In this document: positions 1 to 7,368 of the stretch, one piece after another
How positions within the stretch are numbered: position 1 is the stretch's first letter
Layout: every line of letters begins with the position of its first letter
NCBI GenBank assembly: GCA_002700865.1
Contig: PAFB01000153.1
Span: 1 to 13,129 of the forward strand
Length of the DNA stretch: 13,129 nt
From: Rhodospirillaceae bacterium
GTDB lineage: Bacteria; Pseudomonadota; Alphaproteobacteria; UBA7985
Direction: 5' to 3'
The notes under the pieces: generated by a model
The model's database searches: none
Told to the model about the DNA's origin: nothing
The model's input: the letters and a program-made list of their open reading frames with translations, nothing else
Made by a program: the position numbers and the translations under genes

Positions 1-1
1 C

Positions 2-124
2 GCCATCCTCACCGCTCTGCAGTCCCAAACCGTAAAATCCGCTGCCGCAGACGTGGCAAAAGCGTTGAATCTACCCAAGCGAGACGTGTATCAACGTGCT
101 ATTACTCTCCAAAAAGGCGAGTAA
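2..124 (+). CDS. rsmI: RsmI C-terminal fragment (16S rRNA 2'-O-methyltransferase), 5' end outside the window
   Basis: The first bases are an open frame of 40 codons that ends in TAA at 122-124. It encodes a short helical tail with the pattern KSAAADVAKALNLPKRDVYQ, then RAITLQKGE. This resembles the C-terminal extension of RsmI, which methylates the ribose of C1402 in 16S rRNA using S-adenosylmethionine. The tail looks like a small helix-turn-helix in which a 'VKSAAADVA' helix precedes 'LPKRDVY'. The methyltransferase core lies upstream of the window and cannot be inspected. The immediate neighbour yraN supports the call, because rsmI-yraN is a common pair in proteobacteria. The identification rests on a short tail plus context, so confidence is good but not complete. 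Confidence 0.75.
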   Translation, partial: AILTALQSQTVKSAAADVAKALNLPKRDVYQRAITLQKGE

Positions 125-128
125 TGTG

Positions 129-133
129 AGGAG
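129..133 (+). promoter_or_regulatory. Ribosome binding site deciding the yraN TTG start
   Basis: AGGAG lies 7 bases upstream of a TTG at 141. The same frame has a stop at 135-137, so no start further upstream is possible. This strong site supports the TTG over the internal GTG at 174. Confidence 0.6.
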
Positions 134-140
134 ATGACCG

Positions 141-503
141 TTGAAACCTTGGCAGGGACAGGTCAACAATTTCGTGGGTCAGGGTGGCGAAGCCGCAGCA
201 GGACGTTTTCTCCAGCAGCAAGGCTATGAAATCCTCGAAACCAACTGGTCGTGCAAAATTGGGGAAATCGACCTAATTGCACGCCGAAAACGGTTAATAA
301 TATTCGTTGAAGTCAAAACTAGCAAAACAATCGCCTCCGCCCTGCAAATGATTGGGCAAGCGCAGCAACGCAGAATCGCTAATGCCGCTCAACTTTGGAT
401 CCGCGAAAACGCTTTTGGCCCCACACACTTGTTCAGATTCGATGCGATACTCGTTGGCTCTGATCAAAAATTGCAGCATATCGAAGGGGCTGGGACCGCA
501 TGA
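141..503 (+). CDS. yraN: YraN/UPF0102 family endonuclease-like protein
   Basis: The product has 120 residues, the usual size for the UPF0102 family. It shows the PD-(D/E)xK nuclease-fold signature of the family: a conserved Glu at 17, GEID at 41-44, and EVK at 57-59 after a hydrophobic beta strand (LIIFV). The C-terminal part has the usual RFDAI strand and a final HIEGA. The biochemical role of the family is poorly established. The fold resembles Holliday-junction resolvases and restriction nucleases, so DNA processing is inferred. The start is TTG with AGGAG seven bases upstream. The usual arginine after the EVK motif (VKtR) is replaced by VKTS here. The gene follows rsmI after 16 bases. Its composition is more AT-rich (about 49% GC by hand count) than the genes downstream. 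Confidence 0.9.
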   Translation: MKPWQGQVNNFVGQGGEAAAGRFLQQQGYEILETNWSCKIGEIDLIARRKRLIIFVEVKTSKTIASALQMIGQAQQRRIANAAQLWIRENAFGPTHLFRFDAILVGSDQKLQHIEGAGTA

Positions 504-553
504 TCCTAGCCTAAGCAAATACCTGATAAAAAACGATAAAATTGGATTTGGTT

Positions 554-1447
554 GTGACTGACCTCAGAGTACCTCAACCCCTCAATGCGCCGCCAACGAC
601 CGAGCGCGAGCTGACCGCGCGGCTGCGCGCCCACGGCAAATCATCGATGGGTGAATTTCCGGTCTTGCAAGCAGCGCTGGATATCGCCGCCTATGCCCGT
701 CTGCAGCACAATCTGCCCTTTCCGGACTTTGACGCTGTGATCGCGCAAATGAACGAGCTTTCCCACGCTGCCGGCGACTGGGTCGCCATCTATGGCACCA
801 AACCACCTGCTGAGGAGCAAGTGGACTGGCTGCGCCAAGTCATGCACGAGCAGGGCAACTTTCAGGGCGCGATGCAGAACTATGACGCCTCAGAAAACGC
901 TGATATTGCCGCCGTGATTGAAAATCGGCGGGGGCTACCGGTTAGTCTTGGTCTGCTCTACATCCACATCGCGCGCTGCTGTGGTTTTGATGTTGAAGGC
1001 CTGAATTTCCCCGGTCACTTTCTGACCCGACTGATTGGCGATGAAATTTCCGCGATTTTTGATCCGTTCAACGACGCCCGCATCCTTGAACCCCAAGACC
1101 TGCGCGCCACCCTCAAGCGCTTTCACGGACCAACGGCAGAAATGGACCTGTTGTTTACGCGCGGGGTGCGGGATCGGGACGTGCTGATCCGCATGCAAAA
1201 CAACCTGAAATTCCGGGCGCTTCGGGAAAGCCGGCTGGATGACGCCGTTCTCGTCGTTGAGCGGCTTTTACTGCTGGAGCCTGGCAACGGTGTGTTCTGG
1301 CAGGAAGCCGGTCTGATCCATCAGAGACTTGGCAATTTGCGGGCGGCGGTTCTGGCGTTTGAGAACGCGGTTGAGACAATGCAGGAGCCTGCATTGTCAA
1401 TTCGTGTGCAGTCGTTGCTTGACGAGGTGCGCAGTCAGTTGAATTGA
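554..1447 (+). CDS. SirB1-like transglutaminase-fold protein with C-terminal TPR region
   Basis: The protein has about 297 residues. Residues 40-210 match the SirB1/transglutaminase-like core: an N-terminal helical region, the block RRGLPVSLGLLYIHIAR, then NFPGHFL with H155 and FDPF with D170. Residues 220-290 look like TPR helices (LDDAVLVVERLLLLEPGN, then GNLRAAVLAFENAVE). In transglutaminases a catalytic Cys sits at the start of the helix that follows the equivalent of RRG. Here that stretch reads LPVSL, with no cysteine, so the His and Asp of a triad may remain without the nucleophile. That is an inference from motif order. The cellular role of SirB1 proteins is not known; the name comes from a Salmonella invasion-regulation locus. 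The start is uncertain: GTG at 554 is chosen, and TTG at 542 is also possible. Neither has a strong ribosome binding site. Confidence 0.85.
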   Translation: MTDLRVPQPLNAPPTTERELTARLRAHGKSSMGEFPVLQAALDIAAYARLQHNLPFPDFDAVIAQMNELSHAAGDWVAIYGTKPPAEEQVDWLRQVMHEQGNFQGAMQNYDASENADIAAVIENRRGLPVSLGLLYIHIARCCGFDVEGLNFPGHFLTRLIGDEISAIFDPFNDARILEPQDLRATLKRFHGPTAEMDLLFTRGVRDRDVLIRMQNNLKFRALRESRLDDAVLVVERLLLLEPGNGVFWQEAGLIHQRLGNLRAAVLAFENAVETMQEPALSIRVQSLLDEVRSQLN

Positions 1448-1467
1448 TGGGCCAGCACTTGACCCGC

Positions 1468-1472
1468 AAGGA
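1468..1472 (+). promoter_or_regulatory. Ribosome binding site selecting the third ATG of gshB
   Basis: AAGGA is followed by ATGs at 1472, 1475 and 1481. Only 1481 has a normal 8-base spacing, and starting there gives MSLRIAVQMDP, which matches the usual GshB N-terminus. Confidence 0.55.
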
Positions 1473-1480
1473 TGATGACA

Positions 1481-2440
1481 ATGTCGCTGCGCATCGCGGT
1501 CCAAATGGACCCGCTGGAATCCGTTAACATTGACGCCGACTCAAGCTTCGCCCTCATGCTCGAAGGCCAAAGGCGTGGGCATTCGCTGGTGGAGTACCAC
1601 CCCGACGCCCTCACCTATGACCGCGGCAGTGTCCGCGCGCTTGTGCGCCCTGTGACGGTGCAGCGAAAGGCTGGGGATCACGCACAGTTCGAGGACGCAC
1701 GGACCATCGTTTTGGGTGCTGAAAGTGATGTTGTTCTGATGCGTCAGGACCCGCCGTTTGACATGAATTACATCGCCGCGACCCATCTTCTCGAAAGCAT
1801 CCATGGCGTTGGTGACAATCAGACGTTTTGCGTCAATCACCCCGGACACGTGCGCAACGCGCCCGAGAAGATCTTTGTCACTGAATTCGCTGAGTTCATG
1901 CCGCCCACGATGATCAGCCGCAACGTCGGGGACATTACCGCCTTCCGCGATGAATACCGCGACATCATCGTCAAGCCTTTGTTCGGTAATGGCGGGGCTG
2001 GCGTTTTCCACCTCAAGCCCGATGACGAGAACCTGACCTCCCTGCTGGAAACCCTGTTGCAAGGCTCACGCGAGCAATTGATGGTCCAAGCCTATCTGCC
2101 AGCGATCCGAGCCGGCGATAAGCGGATTATCTTGGTTGACGGGGAACCGATTGGTGCGATCAACCGCATTCCGGCCAAAGGCGAAGCGCGGGCGAACCTG
2201 CATGTCGGGGGACGCGCAGAGCCCGTCACCCTCACGGCCCGCGAACGTGATATCTGCGCGGCATTGGGCCCCGTGCTCAAGCAACGCGATCTTATCTTCG
2301 TTGGCATTGATGTCATTGGTGACAGCCTGACGGAAATCAACGTGACCTCACCGACAGGCCTGCAGGAGCTGCAGCGCTTTGACGGCACCGACGGTCCGGC
2401 CTTGATATGGGATGCAATCGAACGGCGTTTCGGCGAATGA
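1481..2440 (+). CDS. gshB: Glutathione synthetase
   Basis: GshB joins gamma-glutamylcysteine and glycine with ATP, the last step of glutathione synthesis in the cytoplasm. The 319-residue length is typical. The N-terminal prokaryotic domain opens with LRIAVQMDPLESVNIDADSS, very like other alphaproteobacterial GshB proteins. MRQDPPFDMNYI follows, and then the ATP-grasp domain with K165 before the glycine-rich loop G169-N-G-G-A-G174 and the metal-binding E285-I-N287 near VTSPTGLQEL. Three in-frame ATGs lie at 1472, 1475 and 1481. AAGGA at 1468-1472 sits 8 bases before 1481 and would be too close to the other two, so 1481 is chosen. The stop codon overlaps the start of the downstream permease gene, suggesting one transcript and coupled translation. 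Confidence 0.96.
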   Translation: MSLRIAVQMDPLESVNIDADSSFALMLEGQRRGHSLVEYHPDALTYDRGSVRALVRPVTVQRKAGDHAQFEDARTIVLGAESDVVLMRQDPPFDMNYIAATHLLESIHGVGDNQTFCVNHPGHVRNAPEKIFVTEFAEFMPPTMISRNVGDITAFRDEYRDIIVKPLFGNGGAGVFHLKPDDENLTSLLETLLQGSREQLMVQAYLPAIRAGDKRIILVDGEPIGAINRIPAKGEARANLHVGGRAEPVTLTARERDICAALGPVLKQRDLIFVGIDVIGDSLTEINVTSPTGLQELQRFDGTDGPALIWDAIERRFGE

Positions 2441-3759
2441 CCGAGCGCAACTGGGACCCGGCTCACTGGGGGGACCTGCGCTGGCCGGACATACGGTTTG
2501 TCGGGTTCGGAGCGTCGCTTGTGTTCTGGTCGGGGATTGGCCAGACCTACCTGATTGGGTTCTTTGGCGCCGAGTTGCGCGAAGCATTTTCCCTTACCGA
2601 TGGGCAATACGGGCAAATTTACGCTGCTGGCACTTTTGCCAGCGGGCTTTTGATCCTCTGGTCGGGCGGTCTGGTGGATCGGATGCCGCTTGGCCGGATC
2701 GCGCTGATCGTCGTACTGGGCGCGGTCTTTGCCGGGCTGACCATGGCAGCAACCCCGCACTGGATATTTCTGCTGCTGTCATTCTTCCTGCTGCGGCAGT
2801 TTGGTCAGGCGCTCATGGGGCACGTCGCCAATGCGAGCATGGGGCGATACTACGACCGGTTCAAGGGACGGGCGACCGGGCTGTTGGGCGTGGCCTATTC
2901 CGCCGGAGAGCTGATTTTACCCCTGTTCGCCTCGCTGCTGATCGGACAACTCGCCCTGCCCCCGGCTTTGGCGATGTTCGAGATCGATATTGGCTGGCGT
3001 GGGGCTTTTCTTGTCATGTCGGCGCTGGTTGCACTGAGCATCCTGCCGGTTCTGCCCTTTCTGCTACGCGATATGCCCGCCCGCGATGCGGCGCTGGCGG
3101 CACGGTTGGCCAGTGACGAACGGGCGCTGGCCGCCCAACCCGGTTCGCGCCGACGCCAATGGACACGCGGCGAGGTGCTGCGCGATCCACGATTCTGGCT
3201 GATTGTGCCAATGATGCTGGCGCAGTCCGGCATCTTCACCGGGCTGTTCTTCCACATTGTTTCAGTGCTGGAGGAGAAGGGTTGGAACCCTGCTCTGTGG
3301 CCCTATTACTGGGGCTTTTACCCGATCGCCGCTTTTGCGCTGAATCCCGTAGCGGGATGGCTGGTTGATAAGTTCACCGCCACGCGTCTGTTCCCTTTTT
3401 CGCTGCTGCCCTTCGGACTGGGCTTGCTGTTACTCGGCTCAATGACGCCTTTTGCCGCTATGATCCTTTGTTTGCTGCTGCTCGCCGTCGCCGTCGCCTT
3501 TTACCACACGACGTTTAACACGCTTTGGCCCGAGTTGTACGGGGTTAAGCACCTTGGCAAAGTTCGGACGCTCAGCACAACTGCGATGGTTTTTGTGTCC
3601 GCCTCCGGCCCCCTGATCATGGGTGCGCTCAAAGACTGGAGCGTGAGCTACAGCACGCAATGCGTGTTCGGCAGCTTTTTCATCTTTGCCTCCTGCGTGA
3701 TCGCCTGGTTTGCCCTGCGAGAGACCGACAGCCGACCACTGGCCAAGACAAGCGAGTAA
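2437..3759 (+). CDS. Major facilitator superfamily (MFS) permease, substrate unknown
   Basis: The product is a 440-residue polytopic inner-membrane protein with two blocks of hydrophobic helices. They are split by a hydrophilic, positively charged loop at roughly residues 211-250 (DMPARDAALAARL, then RRRQWTRGEVLRD). A loop GGLVDRMPLGR starting at residue 77 is a variant of MFS motif A between helices 2 and 3. The overall pattern, including YAAGTFASGLLILWSGGLVD and the DPRFW segment at 250 before the second half, resembles the MFS_1 and monocarboxylate/oxalate-formate-like permeases. The ATG at 2437 overlaps the gshB stop (ATGA). A more upstream in-frame ATG at 2407 lies inside gshB and is less likely. 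The substrate cannot be told from sequence. Coupling to gshB is suggestive but does not show glutathione transport. Confidence 0.88.
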   Translation: MTERNWDPAHWGDLRWPDIRFVGFGASLVFWSGIGQTYLIGFFGAELREAFSLTDGQYGQIYAAGTFASGLLILWSGGLVDRMPLGRIALIVVLGAVFAGLTMAATPHWIFLLLSFFLLRQFGQALMGHVANASMGRYYDRFKGRATGLLGVAYSAGELILPLFASLLIGQLALPPALAMFEIDIGWRGAFLVMSALVALSILPVLPFLLRDMPARDAALAARLASDERALAAQPGSRRRQWTRGEVLRDPRFWLIVPMMLAQSGIFTGLFFHIVSVLEEKGWNPALWPYYWGFYPIAAFALNPVAGWLVDKFTATRLFPFSLLPFGLGLLLLGSMTPFAAMILCLLLLAVAVAFYHTTFNTLWPELYGVKHLGKVRTLSTTAMVFVSASGPLIMGALKDWSVSYSTQCVFGSFFIFASCVIAWFALRETDSRPLAKTSE

Positions 3760-3797
3760 CTGTCGCGAATACACGCAAAAGGTGTTAAAGCCTGTGC

Positions 3798-5330
3798 ATG
3801 GTCGCGCATATAAAAACAGTCTCCTTTCAGGGCCTCGATGTCCAAACCGTCGATGTTCAGGTGCTCATGACGAGCGGCCTGCCCAAAGTAAACATCGTTG
3901 GTCTGCCGGAACGCGCGGTCGGGGAGAGTAAAGAGCGGGTGCGGGGGGCGCTCGCGTCACTGGGTCTGATGCAGCCGCCTGCCCACGTCTCAATCAACCT
4001 CGCCCCTGCTGATCTGTCCAAGGAAGGCACCCATTTTGACCTGCCCATTGTCCTCGCGCTGCTGGTGGAGATGGAGGTCCTTCCGCCCGATTGTCTGGAT
4101 GGCAAGCTCGCCATGGGGGAATTGGGTTTGGATGGGTCGATAAACCCGGTTCTGGGTGCCCTGCCCGCTGCAATCCACGCGAACCGCCACGACCTCAGCC
4201 TGATTTGTCCGGAGGCGCAGGGAAACGAGGCGGCCTGGGCGGGCAAGGGGCTCGAAATCATTGCCCCGCGAACGCTGCTGTCGCTCATGAATCATCTCAT
4301 GGGTCGCAGCCGGATCGCACGGCCCGAGGTGCAAGCGCGCGTGGATGGCCCGGCCGCTACGCCTAACATGCGTGACATCAAGGGGCAGGAAACCACCAAG
4401 CGTGCGCTGGAAATCACTGCTGCAGGCGGTCATAACCTGTTGCTCATTGGCCCGCCCGGCGCTGGGAAATCCATGCTCTCAGCCCGCCTGCCCGGCCTGC
4501 TGCCCCCACTCAACGCCGAAGAAGCCCTGTCGGTGACGATGGTGCATTCGCTCGCTGGGACGCTGACCGAAGAGGGGCTGGTCAGCACGCGCCCTTACCG
4601 CGATCCTCACCACTCTGCCAGCCTGCCTGCTCTGGTTGGCGGCGGCACCAAGGCCAAGCCCGGTGAAGTCACGTTGGCGCATTTGGGGGTGCTGTTTCTG
4701 GACGAGTTGCCAGAGTTTGACCGCCGCGTGCTGGAAGCCCTGCGCCAACCTATCGAGACAGGGACGGTCACAGTCTCCCGCGCCAACGCGCACGTGACCT
4801 ACCCTGCGCACTTTCAGCTGATCGCCGCCATGAATCCGTGCCGCTGTGGCTATCTTGCCGACCCAGCGCGCGCCTGCTCCCGAGCGCCGCGCTGCGGGCA
4901 GGACTATCAAGCCAAGATCAGCGGGCCGCTCTATGACCGAATTGATTTGGTGCTCGAAGTTCCAGCCGTGTCTGCCCTGGACCTCACCCTCGCCCCTGCC
5001 CGCGAAGGCACCGCCGAAATCGCTGAACGCGTCAGGCAAGCGCGGGAGCGACAAGCGGAGCGCTTTACTCAGCATCAGGATAGCAACTTGCTCAACAAGC
5101 CACCGGTGAATGCATCGCTGGAAGGGGACTTGCTGGAACAGCACTGTGAACTGGAGCACGAGGGACAGGCGCTGATCACGGAAGCAGCCGAACAGCTCAA
5201 TCTGTCCGCGCGGGGTTTTCACCGCTTGCTCAGGGTTGCGCGGACCATCGCGGATCTGGAAAATGAGGACCGGATCAAGCGCCTGCACATTGCTGAGGCG
5301 CTATCTTTCCGTCGCACAGCACTGGCTTAG
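3798..5330 (+). CDS. comM: ComM/YifB family AAA+ ATPase (Mg-chelatase-like)
   Basis: The protein has 510 residues, the full length for the family. Residues 20-170 form the ChlI-like N-terminal domain (SGLPKVNIVGLPERAVGESK, then SINLAPADLSKEGTHFDLPI). The central AAA+ ATPase has Walker A GPPGAGKS at 218-225 and Walker B LFLDE with D302-E303. The C-terminal Mg-chelatase-like helical domain covers about 400-505. After MNP at 345 there is a cysteine group: C348, C350, C360 and C366, which may bind a metal. In Vibrio and other bacteria ComM is a hexameric branch-migration helicase that helps integrate DNA during natural transformation. It is also widespread in bacteria not known to be competent, so its role here is an inference. 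The ATG at 3798 has only a weak upstream ribosome site. Confidence 0.94.
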   Translation: MVAHIKTVSFQGLDVQTVDVQVLMTSGLPKVNIVGLPERAVGESKERVRGALASLGLMQPPAHVSINLAPADLSKEGTHFDLPIVLALLVEMEVLPPDCLDGKLAMGELGLDGSINPVLGALPAAIHANRHDLSLICPEAQGNEAAWAGKGLEIIAPRTLLSLMNHLMGRSRIARPEVQARVDGPAATPNMRDIKGQETTKRALEITAAGGHNLLLIGPPGAGKSMLSARLPGLLPPLNAEEALSVTMVHSLAGTLTEEGLVSTRPYRDPHHSASLPALVGGGTKAKPGEVTLAHLGVLFLDELPEFDRRVLEALRQPIETGTVTVSRANAHVTYPAHFQLIAAMNPCRCGYLADPARACSRAPRCGQDYQAKISGPLYDRIDLVLEVPAVSALDLTLAPAREGTAEIAERVRQARERQAERFTQHQDSNLLNKPPVNASLEGDLLEQHCELEHEGQALITEAAEQLNLSARGFHRLLRVARTIADLENEDRIKRLHIAEALSFRRTALA

Positions 5331-5431
5331 GCCCTATACTGAGCGTTCTCGCAGTCTGCGTGCTTCATGAGTCTGGTATCCGGTTTCGCCGGGGACTTTC
5401 GTTCTGCAGCAGAGATAAAGGATTCGCCCCT

Positions 5432-6397
5432 ATGGCCACCGCCAAACCCGCTCTGACCGTAAAACTCGCCGCGCCGCGAGGGTTCTGCGCCGGCGTTGTG
5501 CGCGCCATCGATATCGTCGAGCTGGCACTGAAGAAACACGGAGCACCCGTCTACGTGCGCCATGAAATCGTGCACAATCGCTTCGTCGTCGAGGGGCTGG
5601 AGGCTAAGGGTGCGGTGTTTATCGAGGACCTGGCCGAAGCACCTGATGACCGACCCGTTATCTTTTCCGCCCATGGTGTCCCCAAGTCGGTCCCGGCGGA
5701 GGCACAGCGGCGTAATCTGCACTTTGTTGACGCCACCTGTCCGCTTGTCTCAAAAGTCCACCGCGAAGCCGAACGCGCCCACGCGGACGGCAAGCAAGTG
5801 ATTCTCATCGGCCACGAAGGCCACCCCGAGGTCATTGGCACTCTGGGCCAGCTGCCCGATGGATCGGTAACCTTGATCAGCACTCCCGAAGACGTTGCAG
5901 GCATTGTCGCAGCGCTCGACGAAGATGGCACTGGTCTGGCCTTTGTCACGCAAACGACGCTGTCAGTGGACGACACGAGCGACGTTATCAGCGCGCTCAA
6001 GCAACGCTTCCCACTCATCACCGAACCCAAAGCCGGCGATATCTGTTACGCCACCACAAACCGGCAGGAAGCGGTCAAGATCATCGCGCCAGACTGCGAG
6101 GGCTTTCTTGTCGTCGGTGCGCCCAATTCGTCCAACTCCAACCGGCTGGTGGATGTGGCGTATCAGGCCGGCGTGCGGAAGGCGTTTCTGGTTCAGCGGG
6201 GCAGCGACGTCGCTGGCCTCGATTTGACTGGCGTCCAGACCATGGGCCTGACCGCCGGGGCTTCTGCCCCCGAAGTGCTGGTCGATGAAATTCTCGACGC
6301 GTTGCGAGACCGCTTTGATGTGACAGTTTCGCTGGAAGTCGTGCGCGAAGAAAACGTGATTTTCAACGTGCCCCGTGAATTGCGGGACGTTGCTTGA
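5432..6397 (+). CDS. ispH: 4-hydroxy-3-methylbut-2-enyl diphosphate reductase
   Basis: IspH (LytB) is the last enzyme of the non-mevalonate (MEP) isoprenoid pathway and makes IPP and DMAPP from HMBPP with a 4Fe-4S cluster. All family signatures are present in 321 residues: APRGFCAGVVRAID with cluster Cys19, HEIVHN, SAHGVP, DATCPLVSKVH with the second cluster Cys, GHEGHPEV, TQTTLSVDDT, DICYATTNRQ with the third Cys, PNSSNSNRL, and TAGASAPE. The ATG at 5432 has AAAGGA at 5417-5422 with 9-base spacing. An in-frame ATG at 5360 would add 24 atypical residues and is rejected. About 100 bases separate it from comM, room for its own promoter. Its TGA overlaps the rnhA ATG. Confidence 0.97.
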   Translation: MATAKPALTVKLAAPRGFCAGVVRAIDIVELALKKHGAPVYVRHEIVHNRFVVEGLEAKGAVFIEDLAEAPDDRPVIFSAHGVPKSVPAEAQRRNLHFVDATCPLVSKVHREAERAHADGKQVILIGHEGHPEVIGTLGQLPDGSVTLISTPEDVAGIVAALDEDGTGLAFVTQTTLSVDDTSDVISALKQRFPLITEPKAGDICYATTNRQEAVKIIAPDCEGFLVVGAPNSSNSNRLVDVAYQAGVRKAFLVQRGSDVAGLDLTGVQTMGLTAGASAPEVLVDEILDALRDRFDVTVSLEVVREENVIFNVPRELRDVA

Positions 6398-6831
6398 TGG
6401 CCGTGGTTGAGATTTTCACGGATGGCGCGTGTAGCGGGAACCCCGGCCCCGGCGGCTGGGGTGCAATCTTGCGGTATGGGGAAACGGAAAAGGAACTTTC
6501 TGGCGGTGAACCGGATACCACCAATAACCGGATGGAACTCACCGCCGCAATCGAGGCGTTGAACGCGCTCAAACGTCCCTGTGAGATCGTCCTGACGACG
6601 GACAGTACCTACGTCAAAGACGGCATCACTTCATGGATTGACGGCTGGAAGCGGCGCGGTTGGAAGAACGCGCAGAAGAAGCCGGTGAAAAACGAAGACT
6701 TGTGGAAAGCCCTCGACGAAGCCCGCTCACGCCACCAAGTCGAATGGCGCTGGGTCAAGGGCCACGCGGGGCATGCGGAGAACGAGCGCTGCGATGAATT
6801 GGCCCGTCAGGCGATGCCCGCGCGCGATTAA
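6397..6831 (+). CDS. rnhA: Ribonuclease HI
   Basis: RNase HI cuts the RNA strand of RNA-DNA hybrids, removing R-loops and primers. The 144-residue protein carries all four acidic catalytic residues: D9 in FTDGACSGNPGPGGWG, E47 in NRMELTAAIEAL, D69 in TTDSTYV and D133 in NERCDELA. The active-site His123 is in VKGHAGH. The basic protrusion WIDGWKRRGWKNAQKKPVKN, typical of the E. coli-type enzyme, is present. Translation probably couples to ispH through the TGATG overlap. The gene ends 18 bases before the convergent peroxiredoxin gene, and no good terminator hairpin is visible between them. Confidence 0.97.
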   Translation: MAVVEIFTDGACSGNPGPGGWGAILRYGETEKELSGGEPDTTNNRMELTAAIEALNALKRPCEIVLTTDSTYVKDGITSWIDGWKRRGWKNAQKKPVKNEDLWKALDEARSRHQVEWRWVKGHAGHAENERCDELARQAMPARD

Positions 6832-6849
6832 AGCAGCGAGGGCTAAGGC

Positions 6850-7326
6850 TTACAGCGCCTCAAGAATTGCCTCCGCACCGGACACGTCCAAATCGCCCTC
6901 GCCAAAATAGGTGATAACCCCGTCTTTCACGATCAGCGCATAGCGCTTGGCCCGGATACCCAAACCCGTCCGCGACATATCGGCTTCAACGCCCAGTGCC
7001 TTGGCAAAGTCAGCATTCCAGTCAGCGATGGTTTCGATCTCCGGCGATCCTTCGTGCTTGTTCCAGGCGTTGAGGACATGCGGGTCATTCACGGAATGTA
7101 CGGCGATGATATCTACGCCCTTGGCCTTTATCGCTTCAGCATGTTCAACGAAGCCCGGCAGATGTCTGATGCTACAGGTTGGTGTGAAGGCACCCGGCAG
7201 ACCAAAAATCACGGCTGTCTTACCGTCAATCAAACCACCAATCGACAGGTCAACAGGGCCGTCATCAAATGTTTTGACAGTTACATCCGGCAGCGCGTCA
7301 CCAACTTTTACGGTCATCTGTGGCAT
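6850..7326 (-). CDS. Prx5/AhpE-like peroxiredoxin with a single cysteine
   Basis: This is a thiol peroxidase of the Prx5-like group that reduces hydrogen peroxide and organic peroxides. Its 158 residues show the group's motif FGLPGAFTPTCSIRHLPGF with peroxidatic Cys51, then SVNDPHVLNAW and the conserved loop SRTGLGIRAKRYALIV. Cys51 is the only cysteine in the protein, so it must be recycled by an outside thiol such as glutathione/glutaredoxin or thioredoxin. The protein has no signal peptide and should act in the cytoplasm. The ATG at 7326 is the longest choice. The in-frame ATG at 7317 (fourth codon) has a GAGA-like site about 7 bases upstream and gives MTVKVGD, closer to family starts. The gene lies 42 bases downstream of the scsB-like gene on the same strand, probably in one operon. 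Confidence 0.93.
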   Translation of the reverse strand: MPQMTVKVGDALPDVTVKTFDDGPVDLSIGGLIDGKTAVIFGLPGAFTPTCSIRHLPGFVEHAEAIKAKGVDIIAVHSVNDPHVLNAWNKHEGSPEIETIADWNADFAKALGVEADMSRTGLGIRAKRYALIVKDGVITYFGEGDLDVSGAEAILEAL

Positions 7327-7368
7327 CTCATTATCAAGTTACAGGAATATTCTCATGATTTGGTTCAA

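Noticed and set aside
2412..3116. Second plus-strand frame within the MFS gene
   Set aside because: The permease frame shows clear membrane helices. The alternative frame has scattered Trp, Cys and Arg typical of a shifted reading of a membrane protein gene.
4479..5288. Long minus-strand open frame (269 codons) opposite comM
   Set aside because: The plus strand encodes a complete ComM with all motifs. The minus-strand product has no recognisable domain and arises from the high-GC codon pattern.
5335..5340. TATACT, similar to a -10 hexamer, just after comM
   Set aside because: No reasonable -35 hexamer lies 15-19 bases upstream, so I could not support a promoter for ispH from this alone.
5380..5392. 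Small hairpin CCGG-TTTCG-CCGG upstream of ispH
   Set aside because: The stem has only four pairs plus a possible wobble and no T-run, so it is neither a convincing terminator nor a riboswitch element.
6832..6849. Possible bidirectional terminator between rnhA and the peroxiredoxin gene
   Set aside because: The 18-base gap contains no stable GC-rich stem with a flanking T-run on either strand.
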